DNA from: Anisakis pegreffii
Taxonomy: Eukaryota; Nematoda; Chromadorea; Rhabditida; Anisakidae
Assembly (NCBI GenBank): GCA_035041965.1
Contig: JAPYMA010002318.1
Coordinates: 1-64,000 of the forward strand
Direction of reading: 5' to 3'
Length of the DNA stretch: 64,000 bases
Part shown: positions 13,301 to 25,900 of the stretch, piece by piece
How the letters are laid out: each line of letters starts with the position of its first letter
Numbering within the stretch: position 1 is the stretch's first letter
Notes under the pieces: model-generated
Told to the model about the DNA's origin: nothing
The model's input: the letters and a program-made list of their open reading frames with translations, nothing else
Database searches by the model: none
Program-made: the position numbers and the translations under genes

Positions 13301-16300
13301 TGACGGATATAATACAGATTTCTTGCAAAAAATTTTTCTCAGCATGAAAGACATTTTTGTACAATTTCAGATATGTAGTACAAATCCAAAAACATTTCAG
13401 CTTTATGATAAGTTTTCAATGATCGGAAAACTGCTATGAGAAGAGTTTTATAATAAGACTTCTATGATAAGAGTGTTCAATGATCGGAACAAATGCTACC
13501 TTTATCGGTGATGAAATTCTCAGGCAGGTAGCCCTCAGGCGACATACTCCGTACGACAGGCGATACTAAATCACCAACTCTAGTGCATAGAGGCAACAGA
13601 AGTTCGGCAATGTTGTGACGCCATTCCTTTGATTCGTTGGCACTTCAACGAAATTGCTGACTCGGATAAATTAAGCAGACAGGAATAAACGATAGAAAGT
13701 CAACAAGTGAATGAATGAAAAACATAAATGATGAATAGCCTTAATGATATTGGTTCACCATTCGGTTTCTAGCAAAACTTTTCTTTCCCGTTCGCGGAGG
13801 AATGTTTTGCTCGAAACCAAGTGGTGTACGAATATCATTAATGTTGTAAGCCTGAGCCAGGCTATGATCCGGCTTATACCTATTATCCAATTATCTCATG
13901 AATAGTCACGAAAACACACACACCTCAACTTATCCCATTGCATACACTCAACAATGGTGGCGATTGCGTTCAGGATTGGATGCAAAGAACCATTCGGATT
14001 CGTCAACATCAGCAGATTATCGCCGATAAGCTGAATTCGTTGAACACACAACGCAATCAGATACTTGAATAATGCGTCAATATCTGATCGCGTGCTTTTG
14101 AAAATGAAATATCGAATTCGATAGCTGGCCGACTCCGAATTGTTCGAGCGAACCGACGACAACATCACATGTTTCGTTTCGGCCAGGAACTCGCTCATAT
14201 CCTAAAAATTTGACTGTTGTCAAAATTCCTAGAATACGCAATCGATTAGATCAATCAGTCAATAAACCATCCGTTCAATCGTACTCATCATAGTCACCAT
14301 CTTATTTAAGACTTTGTAAAGAATAAACAAATGCGTAAACGAAACAACAACATAAATGAGTTTAAAAAATATATGATCAAGTAGCTGAATTGAACTGAAT
14401 TAAGAATTAAAGAAAAAACTAACGGTGAAATGTTGATTCAGAACAACAATCATCTGATACCAGCAAATCAATGGCAAGCGTTTGACATAACTGATACGAA
14501 TCGTCCAGAATGCTCAACAGTTTTGCATGATCCTCTTTACTCAAACATAACTGTCTCTTAATCGAATTGAAGAATAAATCTAAAAACATAATTATGAAAA
14601 TTATGGTAAATAGGTGCGAAATACATTCGTCTATAATTGTCATATAAGAAAATAAATGAAAAGAAGAGTGAATCTTTCGTTTTTCACAGAAATCAATCAC
14701 ACATCGACTTATCTTCCCACTAAACTGATTAGTCTACCGTAACTTTTGTAGTGGACCGATAATAGCGATAATATCAGTGATATGTTATCAGTGTTAATTA
14801 TCCTTATTTCATTTGTTCACAAATAAGTGAACAAACAAATGAAACTCATACTATTCTGTCTTCAATATTTTGCAGTTCTCTTTTCGTATTTTCATAATCT
14901 TCGAATAATTGAAACGTTTATTACATTACAATCACAGTCTGCTGGATGCAACTTAATATAAGATCGTACCTTTGCTTTGATCTCTTAAGAAAGGTTGCTT
15001 GAAGATATAATCGAGAATGTGTAGAGCCATTATACGACGGCTAAAATTTGCACCGCAATCCAGGCATTCGATACAAAAATCTTTCAACCAAATCAACAAA
15101 TTCGTATAGCATTTCAAAAGCGGGTGAGGGTGACTGAGACTGTCCGTAGTATCGTGTTCATTCGAGGTTTTCCGGTGTTGTTGTTGTTGTTTCATTAGCG
15201 ATTGAGAGATTTCACGAAGGCGGATGAACACCTTAACGGCTTCTCTATTATCAAGATTATAACATCATCAACGATTACTCTTATTGTTATCATCATCATT
15301 ATGATCGCTACTACGACAGATATCATTATTATCAATATATCGCCAATAACATTTTTCTAATTGCTACTATTAGCACTGAATTACAAATATCAATATTACT
15401 GCAGCTATTATCAGTCATATCATCAATGGATTTGATTTCTTTTTCTAAGCAAATCACCAAATGAATCAACGCAGAAATGGTATAATTATCAACTAGAAAA
15501 TCAACCTTCCTGAGTCCAGCCAGAATTTTTTGCCTTGTCGATGGACATTGTTCAGCCATATTCGTTAGCAGAAATGCTTTTATGAAGTCGACTTCTCGCT
15601 CTTGAATTTGAAGCGTTAACTTCGGATGTTCACTGATCAGAGACCATGCTGAGAGGCGTATCTGGAAGACGAGATTACTGCAGCAAAACTCAACTCCATT
15701 CAACTGCCTTACAAAAACTAACATCACTGATATTCCATAACCATACTCCGTAACTATTACCTATTCAAACAATCTAGTATTATCAGTTTGAACATATCAT
15801 TTTTCGTCATAATCAGCAACATATCATAATCAGTTTTGTGATTAGTGATAGTCTAAAATCAACGAGAACAACTGACGAATGATTGCGAATGCAATAAAGC
15901 TTGAGCGAAACGCTTTTCGTCGATGAAATCGCTCCATTTACAATATTCGGAAGCGTTCGAAAATGACTTCTGATGCGATATGCAGTACTTGGATAACGAT
16001 AACACTGCATCCAATCGTCGATCATCACTGATATCTTCTGAATGAAGCGTCATTTTCACGACAAGTGATCCCAACAGAAACCGCTGATATTTCCATATTT
16101 ATTTCAAATATGTCAAATGGTAATGATATGACTGAAGTGCCTCGACAAACGCTGATTCTATGACAGCTCACACCAAGTCAAGTTCAAATTCAAGATTAAT
16201 ATTAGATCAATTTGGACTCGTTTATGAATACTGTTCCAGAGCAAAAAACAAGCCTACTTTTAGGCCTATGTTGAATTATAATTGTAGGGCGTTTTTCAAC

Positions 16301-18367
16301 GATACGAATTTAAGTATTCCAATATTTTAACTGTTGACAATTCAGCCATACGTACGTTCAAAAGAGAGGATAAAATGTAAGAAGATGAGTATAAGATATG
16401 AAATATTGCGTTCAAATGATTTTAGTTACAAGAAGAATTATCGCAGAAGTTCCCTAATGTTTTCACATAAAATCAAACGAATCCATAAAATCCGACCGAT
16501 TAAACGAGAATTTTTTCATAAATCATGAAATCAAATCGTACCGGCCAAATGAACGGCAAAACGTGTGATAATCCATTTCGTTAGTTGACTATCTTTGAAC
16601 ATAATCGGTATCAAACGTTCTCGAGAGGCCATTCGAACTTGCTCACTTGATGAACACAACACTTCCGTCAACAGTTTTGAATGCAATTCACAACGTTTTG
16701 AATCCTTACTCAAACATTTCAATAGATCGTACACTATCAAATCACTGATCTGAAATCGTTCGTAAACAATTAATTCCGATCGAAATCGATTCCGATTGAA
16801 ATTGAAAATCCGATTGAAATCAAATCACTGATCTGAAATCGTTCGTAAACAATAAATTCCACCGATTCAACACAAACGAAATTTGATTTATTGACTTGAC
16901 AATGAGTAATTCTTCGAAAGACCGATCTTAAATGATGTTCATCGAGAAATCGAAATCACCCAAATCGCTATGAAACCGTAAGATCAACGTCAAAATTTTG
17001 AGAACGCATACTTTTGAACTAACAGTCAAATCGAACAATAAAATACTAATAAAGCAATAGCAAACCGCTAGAGTTAGAGTTGGATTTCCAATTCTTGCAT
17101 AAAGTGTGCAAATAAATTTATCGGGAAGTTGGCATATCACCGTCGGATATTGCTCCATGAAAACCAACTGCAAGTTCAATGAAAATTCAAAAGATGAACT
17201 CAATTTTATGAAATCCTCTTTTATGACCTTTTATAAACTCAATTTCCTGAAAAAAAAAGAAATGCCATGAATAAAAGCAAGAGCGATGGAGCATTTGAAG
17301 CACTTACGAGACATCTGAAATGACTTCGTGGCCATTTCGCTGAATCCACCAATAACCATTCAGCTATGCTCAAAATCCACGCACACGGACGCTCTCCACT
17401 GATAGCACTGATAACCAGTTCCGAGTTATCACTACGCTTATCAACAGTATTAACCAAAATGACAGAAGCATTACTCGTGTCCGTAGCATTAGCTTCATTA
17501 GTAGTACTGTTATCTTGTTTGCTATCAGCCATCTTATCAGTCAACAGTGTATGATAATGGCACTTGTTTCGATGCAACGAAATAAGCGTTCCGAATATAT
17601 GCACACATTCGTGGCAAACAAACTCCAACACATAATCCCAGTATTGACGGACAAAATTCAGTACGAGTGACTCAATTGGATCCGATAATCGCTGCTTCTC
17701 GTCACTGAAATGTGAAGATCTTAGCGACGAGGATCGTTCTTGACTCGAAATTGAAATTGCCAAATTGAAAATTTCTGCAAATTTTCTGCGAAGAAAAAGA
17801 AGAAGAAGAAAAGAAAAATGAGAAAAGAATTTGAAAGAAATCATTCCGAATTTTTGAAAAACAGATATTGGGCAGAACGCACTTTAAAACAGTCATCAAA
17901 CGTCCTAATGCTTTCGTTATGTCGAATATGCGATTTGTTTCGTTAGAGTTCCTGAAGCACAAGAAGTGGTGTGTGAAAATGAAAATACGATACTGAAACA
18001 AAATGCAAAAAGTTTGATTCAGCATGATGGATCAGTTCGATTCGAATTCGGAAAACTAAACAAAAGAAATAATAAGAATGTTGATTGTTTGCTTTAGTTC
18101 TGACCTATTGGCTGCATCAACCAATGCTGGAATACACGCATCGCTGAGGAAGCAATTGTGCTGCGGACAGCATGCTTGGAGCCACCACGTTTCGGATTTC
18201 TTGAAGAGGAATTCAAATCCATTGCTGATGCCATGTTGTCGCACTTCATCTGAAGCAAACGTGAACAGAATCCGCTTACAGGGCGGCCAATCTTGACTGC
18301 AGCTGGTGCTTGTCATTTGAGCAGATTGGTGAGTAGAAGTATTGATAGCGTCGTCATCAATATTCAT
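7321..18367 (-). CDS. THADA-like: THADA/Trm732-like HEAT-repeat protein (DUF2428)
   Basis: This is a large multi-exon gene. ATG is at 18365-18367 (MNIDDDAINTSTHQ) and TAG at 7321-7323. Clear exons include 18105-18367, 17883-17951, 17308-17785, 16960-17167, 16542-16749, about 11492-11743, 10876-11116 and 7321-7656; others are only bounded roughly. Family-diagnostic stretches are IRLSAWSLISEHPK (about 15650), VVRSMSPEGYLPENF (about 13530), LLLVGCWRAHKHISTLL (about 13150), IGDYYWLHLTECKHCGAFEL (about 12850), STRRSAGLPF (about 12275), then YWPVRNAISQLFSTLLIRIF and KNRMSAYEFFSR (about 11500-11630) continuing into FPSLYDLLYSQL. In yeast the homologue Trm732 partners Trm7 (human THADA with FTSJ1) for 2'-O-methylation of tRNA position 32; animal THADA has also been linked to calcium and energy balance. 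Helical-repeat scaffold, no catalytic site expected. The exon join near 8170-8010 did not resolve. Confidence 0.85.
9622..9756 (+). mobile_element. RTE-type non-LTR retrotransposon remnant (3' end of ORF)
   Basis: A short plus-strand frame, antisense to the host gene, encodes RPLGRPPIRWKDDI followed by LGNIWQRKARSRTEWKR and a stop. The order G-R-P-x-x-R-W-x-D-D-I, then W-x-x-x-A-x-x-R-x-x-W, is the conserved C-terminus of RTE/BovB-like endonuclease-reverse transcriptases. Only about 45 codons survive and no upstream RT motifs were seen, so this is a 5'-truncated fossil inside an intron of the THADA-like gene. The flanks repeat a short motif (CCCAGG, TCCAGG). Confidence 0.55.
10605..10686 (-). 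tRNA. tRNA-Ser (anticodon AGA), intronic
   Basis: An 82-nt class II tRNA on the minus strand starts GCAGCGATGTCCGAGTGG. The anticodon loop is CTAGAAA, giving AGA. It has the long variable arm GGGC-TCT-GCCC. The T arm reads TTCGAAT between its stem strands, and the acceptor GCAGCGA pairs with TCGCTGC; discriminator is G. It sits on the same strand as, and inside an intron of, the THADA-like gene. A TTTT terminator is present just downstream on the minus strand. Confidence 0.92.
13737..13845. repeat. Imperfect inverted repeat, about 37-bp arms
   Basis: The left arm (about 13737-13774, TAATGATATTGGTTCACC then ATTCGGTTTCTAGCAAAAC) and the right arm (about 13808-13845, GTTTTGCTCGAAACC then AAGTGGTGTACGAATATCATTA) are reverse complements with about five differences. 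They flank a loop of about 30 nt in an intron of the THADA-like gene. It could fold into a long hairpin or be a very small foldback element. Confidence 0.6.
14807..14846. repeat. Small inverted repeat
   Basis: TTTCATTTGTTCAC is followed after a short loop by GTGAACAAACAAATGAAA. The arms are complementary except for a 4-nt indel. It lies in a THADA-like intron; no function inferred. Confidence 0.45.
16737..16860. repeat. Direct duplication of a 41-bp splice-acceptor segment
   Basis: The segments 16737-16777 and 16820-16860 (both beginning TCAAATCACTGATCTG) are the same over 41 bp except one base, 83 bp apart. On the minus strand the left copy carries the acceptor GATTTCAG and the first codons of the THADA-like exon 16542-16749. 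The other copy is an extra acceptor-like sequence within the intron. Confidence 0.7.
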
Positions 18368-19923
18368 CAGTGACAAATAAAATTACAATCTGAATAAATC
18401 GTTTGATCACTTTTTTGAGATTTGTTATTATCGATGAAAGCGTATTCATTTTGAATTACGGCATTATTGCATTGTTCCAAACCTTGAAAGAAAATGAGTC
18501 CCGATTTCATTCACATAAAACCGAAAGATAAACAACTTTCCGGGCTGGCGATAATCGCCTGTTGAATTGAATCTGTATGAGGGAATAATTGAGAATTTGA
18601 CGCTTCCATGAATCAGTAAACAGAGATAGTTGATTTCGGATTGTATCCGTTGGGAAATTACATTGACTTTGCTTTATATTTTGCTAAGCAACTTTATCAG
18701 TATGTTAGCAACTAGTTGTTGCAACAGAAAGTAAAAAATTTCCATCAAAATGTTTCACATTTTGGTTGAACACATGGTAATTTCACTTCATTTTAGCTGC
18801 AATCGAACTAGATTCAACGTATCTATCCCAAAATCCGTGAATGATTCAAGAAAATGACCCAACTGAATGTATTGTTCATAAGAAACCTAATAAATTCTTC
18901 ATCTATCAGGCAATATCTGTCTGTTTTGGAACCCTTTACATGCTAATAAGTTCACTTTTTTAGGTAGATAAGCACAACGCCTAAGTTTGTGTATTGACTG
19001 CACATTAACAGAATGACATTTGCATAAATTGCTATAAAGAGAACAAACAATTGAAATTTGAGTAGAAAACAACGTTTATGAGCAGAAATGATGCGTTTAT
19101 TTACAAATAATTTCATTTCATATTAAAAATCAGCTTTTTTGTTTAAGAAAATAAAACAATTGTGCAATTATCAGTTCGTCAACTTCTCGTGATACTATAC
19201 AAAATTTGTACAATACTTTACAATGACTAGATGCAAAATAAAGGAAGCACTGACTTCCAATGAGATCACATTAACTTCGTGATTGTTAGACCAATAATCG
19301 AGATTACAATTTCACGAAGACTAATACTTCATCAAGCTGATATCGTTAGTTGTGTATGGAAAGAAGAATGTCAATGAAAGAAAATGTACTAGGATAAGAC
19401 TGATGATATAAGATGATGCTAGACCTTATGTTTAAGATAAGATATCATTATGCTGAGGTATTGTTCAATGTTTATAAATAAAATTGATGATATTATTTTG
19501 ATGATTTCGAGCAGACGTATTTGCTGATAATGAAATTGTACAATTACCAGTTCGTTAATTTCTCGTGATACTATACAAAATTTGTACAATATTTTAAAAA
19601 GATTAGATACAAAATAAAGGAACATGAAGTTCACTGAATGCATGAACACATAAATTACTTTGATTATTTTTAAGCTAACGAAAATGAAAATTGTCAAAAT
19701 GACGTTCTATAATCTAATATATTCTATAACAAATTATCGAACTATTTTATATGCCGTGGAATATGGCCGTATTATAGCAGTATTGTAAATGTCATGGCGT
19801 TACCAATTAAGATTAAGTTCGTATGAGATCGAAGTGTCAAACAAGATTCATATCGTGATTTACAAGATTGTTCCATTGGAATTTTAGCTAATTTGTCGCC
19901 AACAACTTGAATTCGAATTGCAG
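18368..19923. other. Intergenic region between THADA-like and ATP8A-like genes
   Basis: This separates two minus-strand genes and contains the presumed THADA-like promoter on its left side and the ATP8A-like 3' flank on its right. No gene was seen. The main structure is the pair of long direct repeats listed separately. Confidence 0.4.
19158..19622. repeat. Pair of about 88-bp direct repeats
   Basis: The copy at 19158-19245 and the copy at 19534-19622 share long matching blocks, such as TCTCGTGATACTATACAAAA and TTTGTACAATA, and both end in AAAATAAAGGAA. Identity is roughly 85 to 90 percent by eye, with spacing of about 376 bp. No coding potential or terminal inverted repeats were recognised. 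Confidence 0.7.
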
Positions 19924-22900
19924 TTATGGCTCACGAAATGGCTCTTCCTTCGAATCACTTTCTTCGCCTGTTTTCGAGAGATTGTTCCACTCCTGAAATC
20001 AGTCACACATTGAGACGCTCAAAAAGTAACTACCCTACCACCTAACTCAGTTATTCCCTTCAGAAATGAGCAGCAACTTCCGAATTCAAATGAACGAAAA
20101 TCGCTAAATTTCGGAAACGACTTCGAAGGAAAAAGCTCAAAGGTTTTCCGCGAAACTGCGGCTAATTCTATGCTAAAGGAAGAGACGGGAACTTCTCTAA
20201 AAAAATAACTAATGGTGGAATTGTCAAATTGGTCAAATTGACACGTTTTTGGTCAAATTGGTCAAAATTGACAAAAATATGAATGAACAATTGGCAAACT
20301 CATAAGCAATCACACAAAAACCAACCGAAACGTCGTCATCGTTGGAAAAATGCTTCTCCATCTGTAACGATGATGTATCAACCGTTGACAGTCGATCCGA
20401 GTACCTGAACGATCGTTCACTACGAATTGAACTGCCGGCTTGTTTCGGCATTCGTGAATCATATATACGAACAATATCACTCTGTGGCACTATGGCTCCT
20501 TCATCCTGCGAGAACGCATAACCACCTATAAATAGTCGTAACGCATTCATTCGTTGATTCGAGACAACAAAACAATTCATTCGAATCAATTTCTAAAATA
20601 TTTTAGCAGTTTCAATTCACCAGTATCTCACAATTAAGCTTATTCACTTTCAAACATCTTCCCCAACTCTCAGATATTCGAAGATCTAAGTAGAGGATTT
20701 ATGAAATACTTAACGAAAGGATTTAAGAACAAATTTATCTAGAGTATTCACGAAACGGAATATTTTCAGTTGCTAAAAACACCAAGCGATTGATGGATAC
20801 CCAATTGAACGAAATAGACGAAAATGAAACTAAGATCAATTGATGAATCAAGAGAACTATTCGCAAAATAACACACATCGAATACAGGTAAGAATATGAT
20901 TATGAAAGTAAAAAAATCGACTCGAAAAGAAATTTATCATAAGGCAATGACACTGAACTCGCACAATCTTCATCGTATATCCGAGAATCTCAACGGAAAA
21001 AAAACGAAGAAAGACTTAAGCTCACGTGTTTTGAATGGGTGATTCACAAGATTCAACGCAGATTCTGATGTTCGCATCATGAATTGACGCACTTTGGTGA
21101 ATGATTCTGATAGAGCGTCGATTTTTTTGCCCATAATGAGTTGTTTCGATAACGTTTCATCATGCAAACTGTTGTAGAGTAATCGTTGAATACTGAAGCA
21201 TGAGGACAAGTTGGGCATTTAAATAGAATATTACAATGATCAAGCAAACATAGAAATGATTCACTGATCCTAGAATATCCATTCGAAATAACACAATAAA
21301 TTGTCTGCGCAATATCCTCTGAGAGCTGTTCTCGTTAATCTGGATGGATTTCACTGTGCAGACGTATCCTCTTATAAAAGATGCATAGAACTGGAATTGT
21401 CAGGGTCGTATTCAAAGCTGACACTGAACAAGAGCTTCAGTGATCATCCGAAGGAGTATTAATAACTGATTAATGAAGGATTAATAACTAGTGAATAATT
21501 TCAATCACTGCAAAGCGTGGAAGCGACTATCATGTACAGAACAATTCAGAAAATGTTAATAGCTTGATCGTAGATCAATGAATTGTGAAAGTTTAATTAA
21601 TTAAGAACTGATTAGTACGATTCATATAGTAAATTAAGTGACACTTCAAAAAATCAATAGCAAGAATGTAGTAACGAACGCATTGAATAGGATATCAATA
21701 GATATCGCGACAAACGTGGCTATGATTATAAAGAGGATAATCTGTGGCGAATAGAGTATATCCAGTATGATATCGGCCATTTCTGCGTCCACTCGAACCA
21801 CTGGACTGGCCGGTGAGGTTAGGCAATACGAGAACATGAACGTCGACAGCATCACCAACGAACCACCGAATGCCACCAATGACATCTGTAAACAATTTGA
21901 TAAACAAGTAAACAAATAAACAAATAATAATGAATATGTAAACAGAAAAAGAATTGTTCGTTTACGGTAAACAATTTTTAATCTTTTCTCAAAAAATTCT
22001 TCATTTTTGGATTCCAAATCACGCTTAAAACATCACAGATCGCACCGAATCAACCAGCTAATATGGTATACCTGTAGTGGGAATGTTGGAAAACAGCGAT
22101 TTTTTTTCAAACTTGAACATAAAAATGCGCAAACTTACAACTGTGTGTGAATCCATTTCGATAGCTGCTTTTAAGTTAACCGTAAAAACAAGTGCCTCAA
22201 ATATAATATTTTCATACTGATCTATGTCTCTGATAACATAAAGTGGATGGAAACCCTCATCTACAGTGATTTCAGTCGATAACTAAGACAAGATTACAAA
22301 AATTAACAAATAAAGTTTCGATATCCAAAGCATCTTCCGAAAGCCCTTCATTAGAATCAGAAATCGCACGTTATCTAACTGATGTAGACGTGCACCTTGC
22401 GATTGGAATTCCTCATTGAACATCCGGTAATGCTGCGAAGAATATAGTGAATGATACAGTTTGGAATTGAACTAACAACTCAAAAAAGCTCTCAAACTTA
22501 CGATATTCACTGCGGTTCCGAAACATCGCAGATTACCAACTCGTCCGTGCGACCAGAACACATCTGAAATGATTTTATTCACAGCTCTAAAATACAATTA
22601 CAGCGGTGATGATAATCTTAACAAAACCAGTGACTGCTTGTAATCAATGAGAAAGTTCGATGGAGTATTTTTGTTTTGGATACCAAAATCAACCATACAA
22701 CTAACAAACCAACCAGATTTGAATGTATGATAGCCAATGTAGAATATCACCAGTGCATGAACAATACCGTTCAGAACCCATGAGAAGAACAACTGAATTT
22801 CAGAGAATTTCAGAGGATGCTGGTTTATTGTAACTTTATTGTATTGTAATATTGCACTGTCAAATCATAAGAGAACAGAATTCTCAAACATAAACGCTAT

Positions 22901-25900
22901 GGTTCATCGTAGAGTATGCATTTCACAAGTTTCATTTATGAACATCGTTTTTTGGGATATTCGTCGAAAGTATTCGAATCGGGATGACCTTATATGCGAA
23001 ACGAATTGAACGTGAAATTTTATGCTAACTCGTTGAATGTTCAACGTTCAAGTTTAACATTCATATTCGTAATTCAAAAATCCTTCATTTTTCTCATCTC
23101 ATCCAATTTTTGGATTGACAATATTGCACAGAAAATGTGTTGTTCTAAACTTTGTCCAAAAGAAGTGGGTATTTTTTTGTTAAAATCAACAAATATTCCA
23201 CCTTCAAACTGAATGTTAGCTCCTTTTGCGAGAGCGTATAGATGCCCGGGAAATGCTCCATAATAGAAATCGGAAATATTCGATCCCATATGCCCATTGC
23301 TAGTGGAGGCCAACTTGTGAAGAAGATATTGAAGAAGACTATCGACCAACTGTCGAAAAGAGCCGTATCCGACGAAAGTGCCCAACACGAATAGCAAAAC
23401 TGAAATGCACGAAAAATTTTCAACTTTTCAGTGAAAACAAATTTTACACTCACTTTTTTATGAAAGCTGTGCAGTTGTATTGAGAAATGTTTTTAGGCCT
23501 CTTGATTATGATTTCAAAACGTTTAACACATCATATAGTCATGTCGTTACATTAGAGCGATTTTTTCTTAATTCAGTTACTATCGTATTCTGAGAATTAC
23601 TATCTCTAGCTAGGGGAAATTTGAAGCTCTGATTCTGAAGAAGTTTGGATAAACGATAAAGAAGTGACCTACCAAGACCACAGATTCAGCGATGGTTTTA
23701 TAGAAGAAATATAGAATCATTTTCGTTAAACGATGATAGCTGAACGCACCGTGAACAAACAACAGACGACGTAAGAAACGAAACTGAAATTTTTGAAAAC
23801 AATAAATTCGAACGTCCGTTCTGCGGAAATCAATCCGAAACGAATTTGAATGTGGTGATTGAGATTGAATGTGAAGGGTTTGTAATAATCATTTAAAGTC
23901 AGACGATTTGTTTAGTAGGGAAATGGGAAATGGAAACTGAGAACCTGAGCGATAGAATAGTCAGCGGCCAATGAAGCCTGCATACCCTCTTCGCCGCTAA
24001 TACCAACACCAACATCAGCTGCCTAGAATAATCAGTCATTTTTTGATATCTTCATTAATTTCATTGCTGTACTGATAAGAATTATTTGCATAATCATTTC
24101 ACAAAGACAATGAATGAGAAGCTGTTTCACTGTTTCAATGAGCATTTCGGATTTCGTTATCGCGGAAAAATTTTCTTAAGGTGAGAATTTTCGAAGTTGT
24201 GTGCGCAACTGATCTATTACCAGACTCGCAAACAAGACAGACCGACCAATTTTGGCTAGTTTCAACGCTTCAGCAGCAACTTTAACTAAAGGATCACTTC
24301 AAATCAGCACAATCGACGGCTCGAACAAACACCTGAATCATCGCCACGTCATTTGCGCCATCACCAACGGCCAGCGTCGCACCATCGGAGTATTTCTGGA
24401 TCATTTTCACGACGGCTGCCTTTTGCATTGGTGAACATCGACAGCAAATAATACACGAGCATCGAGACGCCAAGAAAAACAACTCAACATCCATATCACT
24501 GTTCAGTAAATATCCCAAACACTGAAATCTGTTCAGCGATTAGTTAAAAATCTCATGATTTTCAATTTAATTTAAAATCCTCAAATTTCAAGTTGAGTTC
24601 AAATGCCCTAACAATAATGTGTATTCAGGTGTTCTAACAATCTACTGATTGGCAAACTTTTGATTTGACAATTAGCAAATTCACGAATCTATGATCAGTT
24701 TCTTTGTGCCATCTGAATTGAGGATAAATATTCCGAACGGTAAAAACAAAACTATTCTTTGATGGAACTTCGGACAAAAACAGTTAGCTCATGTTACGTC
24801 CGCCAGCTATTATAGGTCGAATATCAATGAAGGAAGTTTTTCGTCTTATCTGGTCAGGTAATGCAATAAATATGCCCATTTCCTGAGCACGACCCCATTC
24901 GTCACAAAGACAATCAACATCATTCGCACCTGACCGCTAACAATTAAAGCGATTTTGATTGAAGCATCCAAACTGTAAGTTTGCGTGATGCATGACTTCA
25001 AGCGTTTGTAAGTTTTCTCCAGATTATTTTCACAGATCAACTGTAACATAACATCGATTTTGGAGCAATGCGAGAAATTTTTCAAAATGAAAACTTAGCA
25101 TCCAAAGTGTAGTATCCAGAAAATAACGAACGCAAGTGGGCATATCCGGTTTGAGGAGACCACAAGAGAAGCCAATGTTTTGTGCGGTTTCCAGTTTATC
25201 ACCGGTCAACACCCATATATGAATACCAGCCGACTGGAGACTTTCGATGGTCATGCGAACACCCTTAAAGAGTTGCAAACTGCATAGGGAACAACTGAAT
25301 TGCTGGAATTTCTTGAAGGCTTTAATCGACAACAAAGAATCTTTGGAATCTTATTGTGCAAAGCACTCACAGATTGCTGAGCAAACCCAAGATTACATCC
25401 ACTTTCAAAGTGATACACTGATTTTTCCGAGTCAAAATTGTGATCATAGAGATTTCATCGAGTTTCCTTCGCTGCTTATTCGACCGAGTCAAAAGATCGC
25501 ATAGCAAGAGGTCATAAGTGAAGTTCTAAAGAAAATATTTCTTTGTTACCTTCTGAAGTTTATCCTCAATTCCGGTGGCACCAAGCAGTCGTAGATTCTG
25601 AAATTAGAGGAACATCAATTGGAACGGAGAAGGAAAATGTTGGCCAATGTGAACGATTTTGGCAAATTACAATGAGCCACAAACGATTGATTTCATTATT
25701 GTTGCTGAATATCGTATGAAAACTTCACTTCTATGAAAAAGAAATTTGCTATGCAACTAGAATTGTCTGTGTGCAATCGAAAAAGCAATGAAAATTTTTC
25801 GGATTCAACATGAAAAATTTGTACTCGTTCGATTTTTTCAGCTTGCTCTTCGATCAGTTTTTCACGGCCATCCAACGCAATACTTGCGCGATAATAGTCC

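Noticed and set aside
24252..24434. Plus-strand 60-codon frame
   Set aside because: It is the antisense shadow of the flippase exon encoding GDGANDV.
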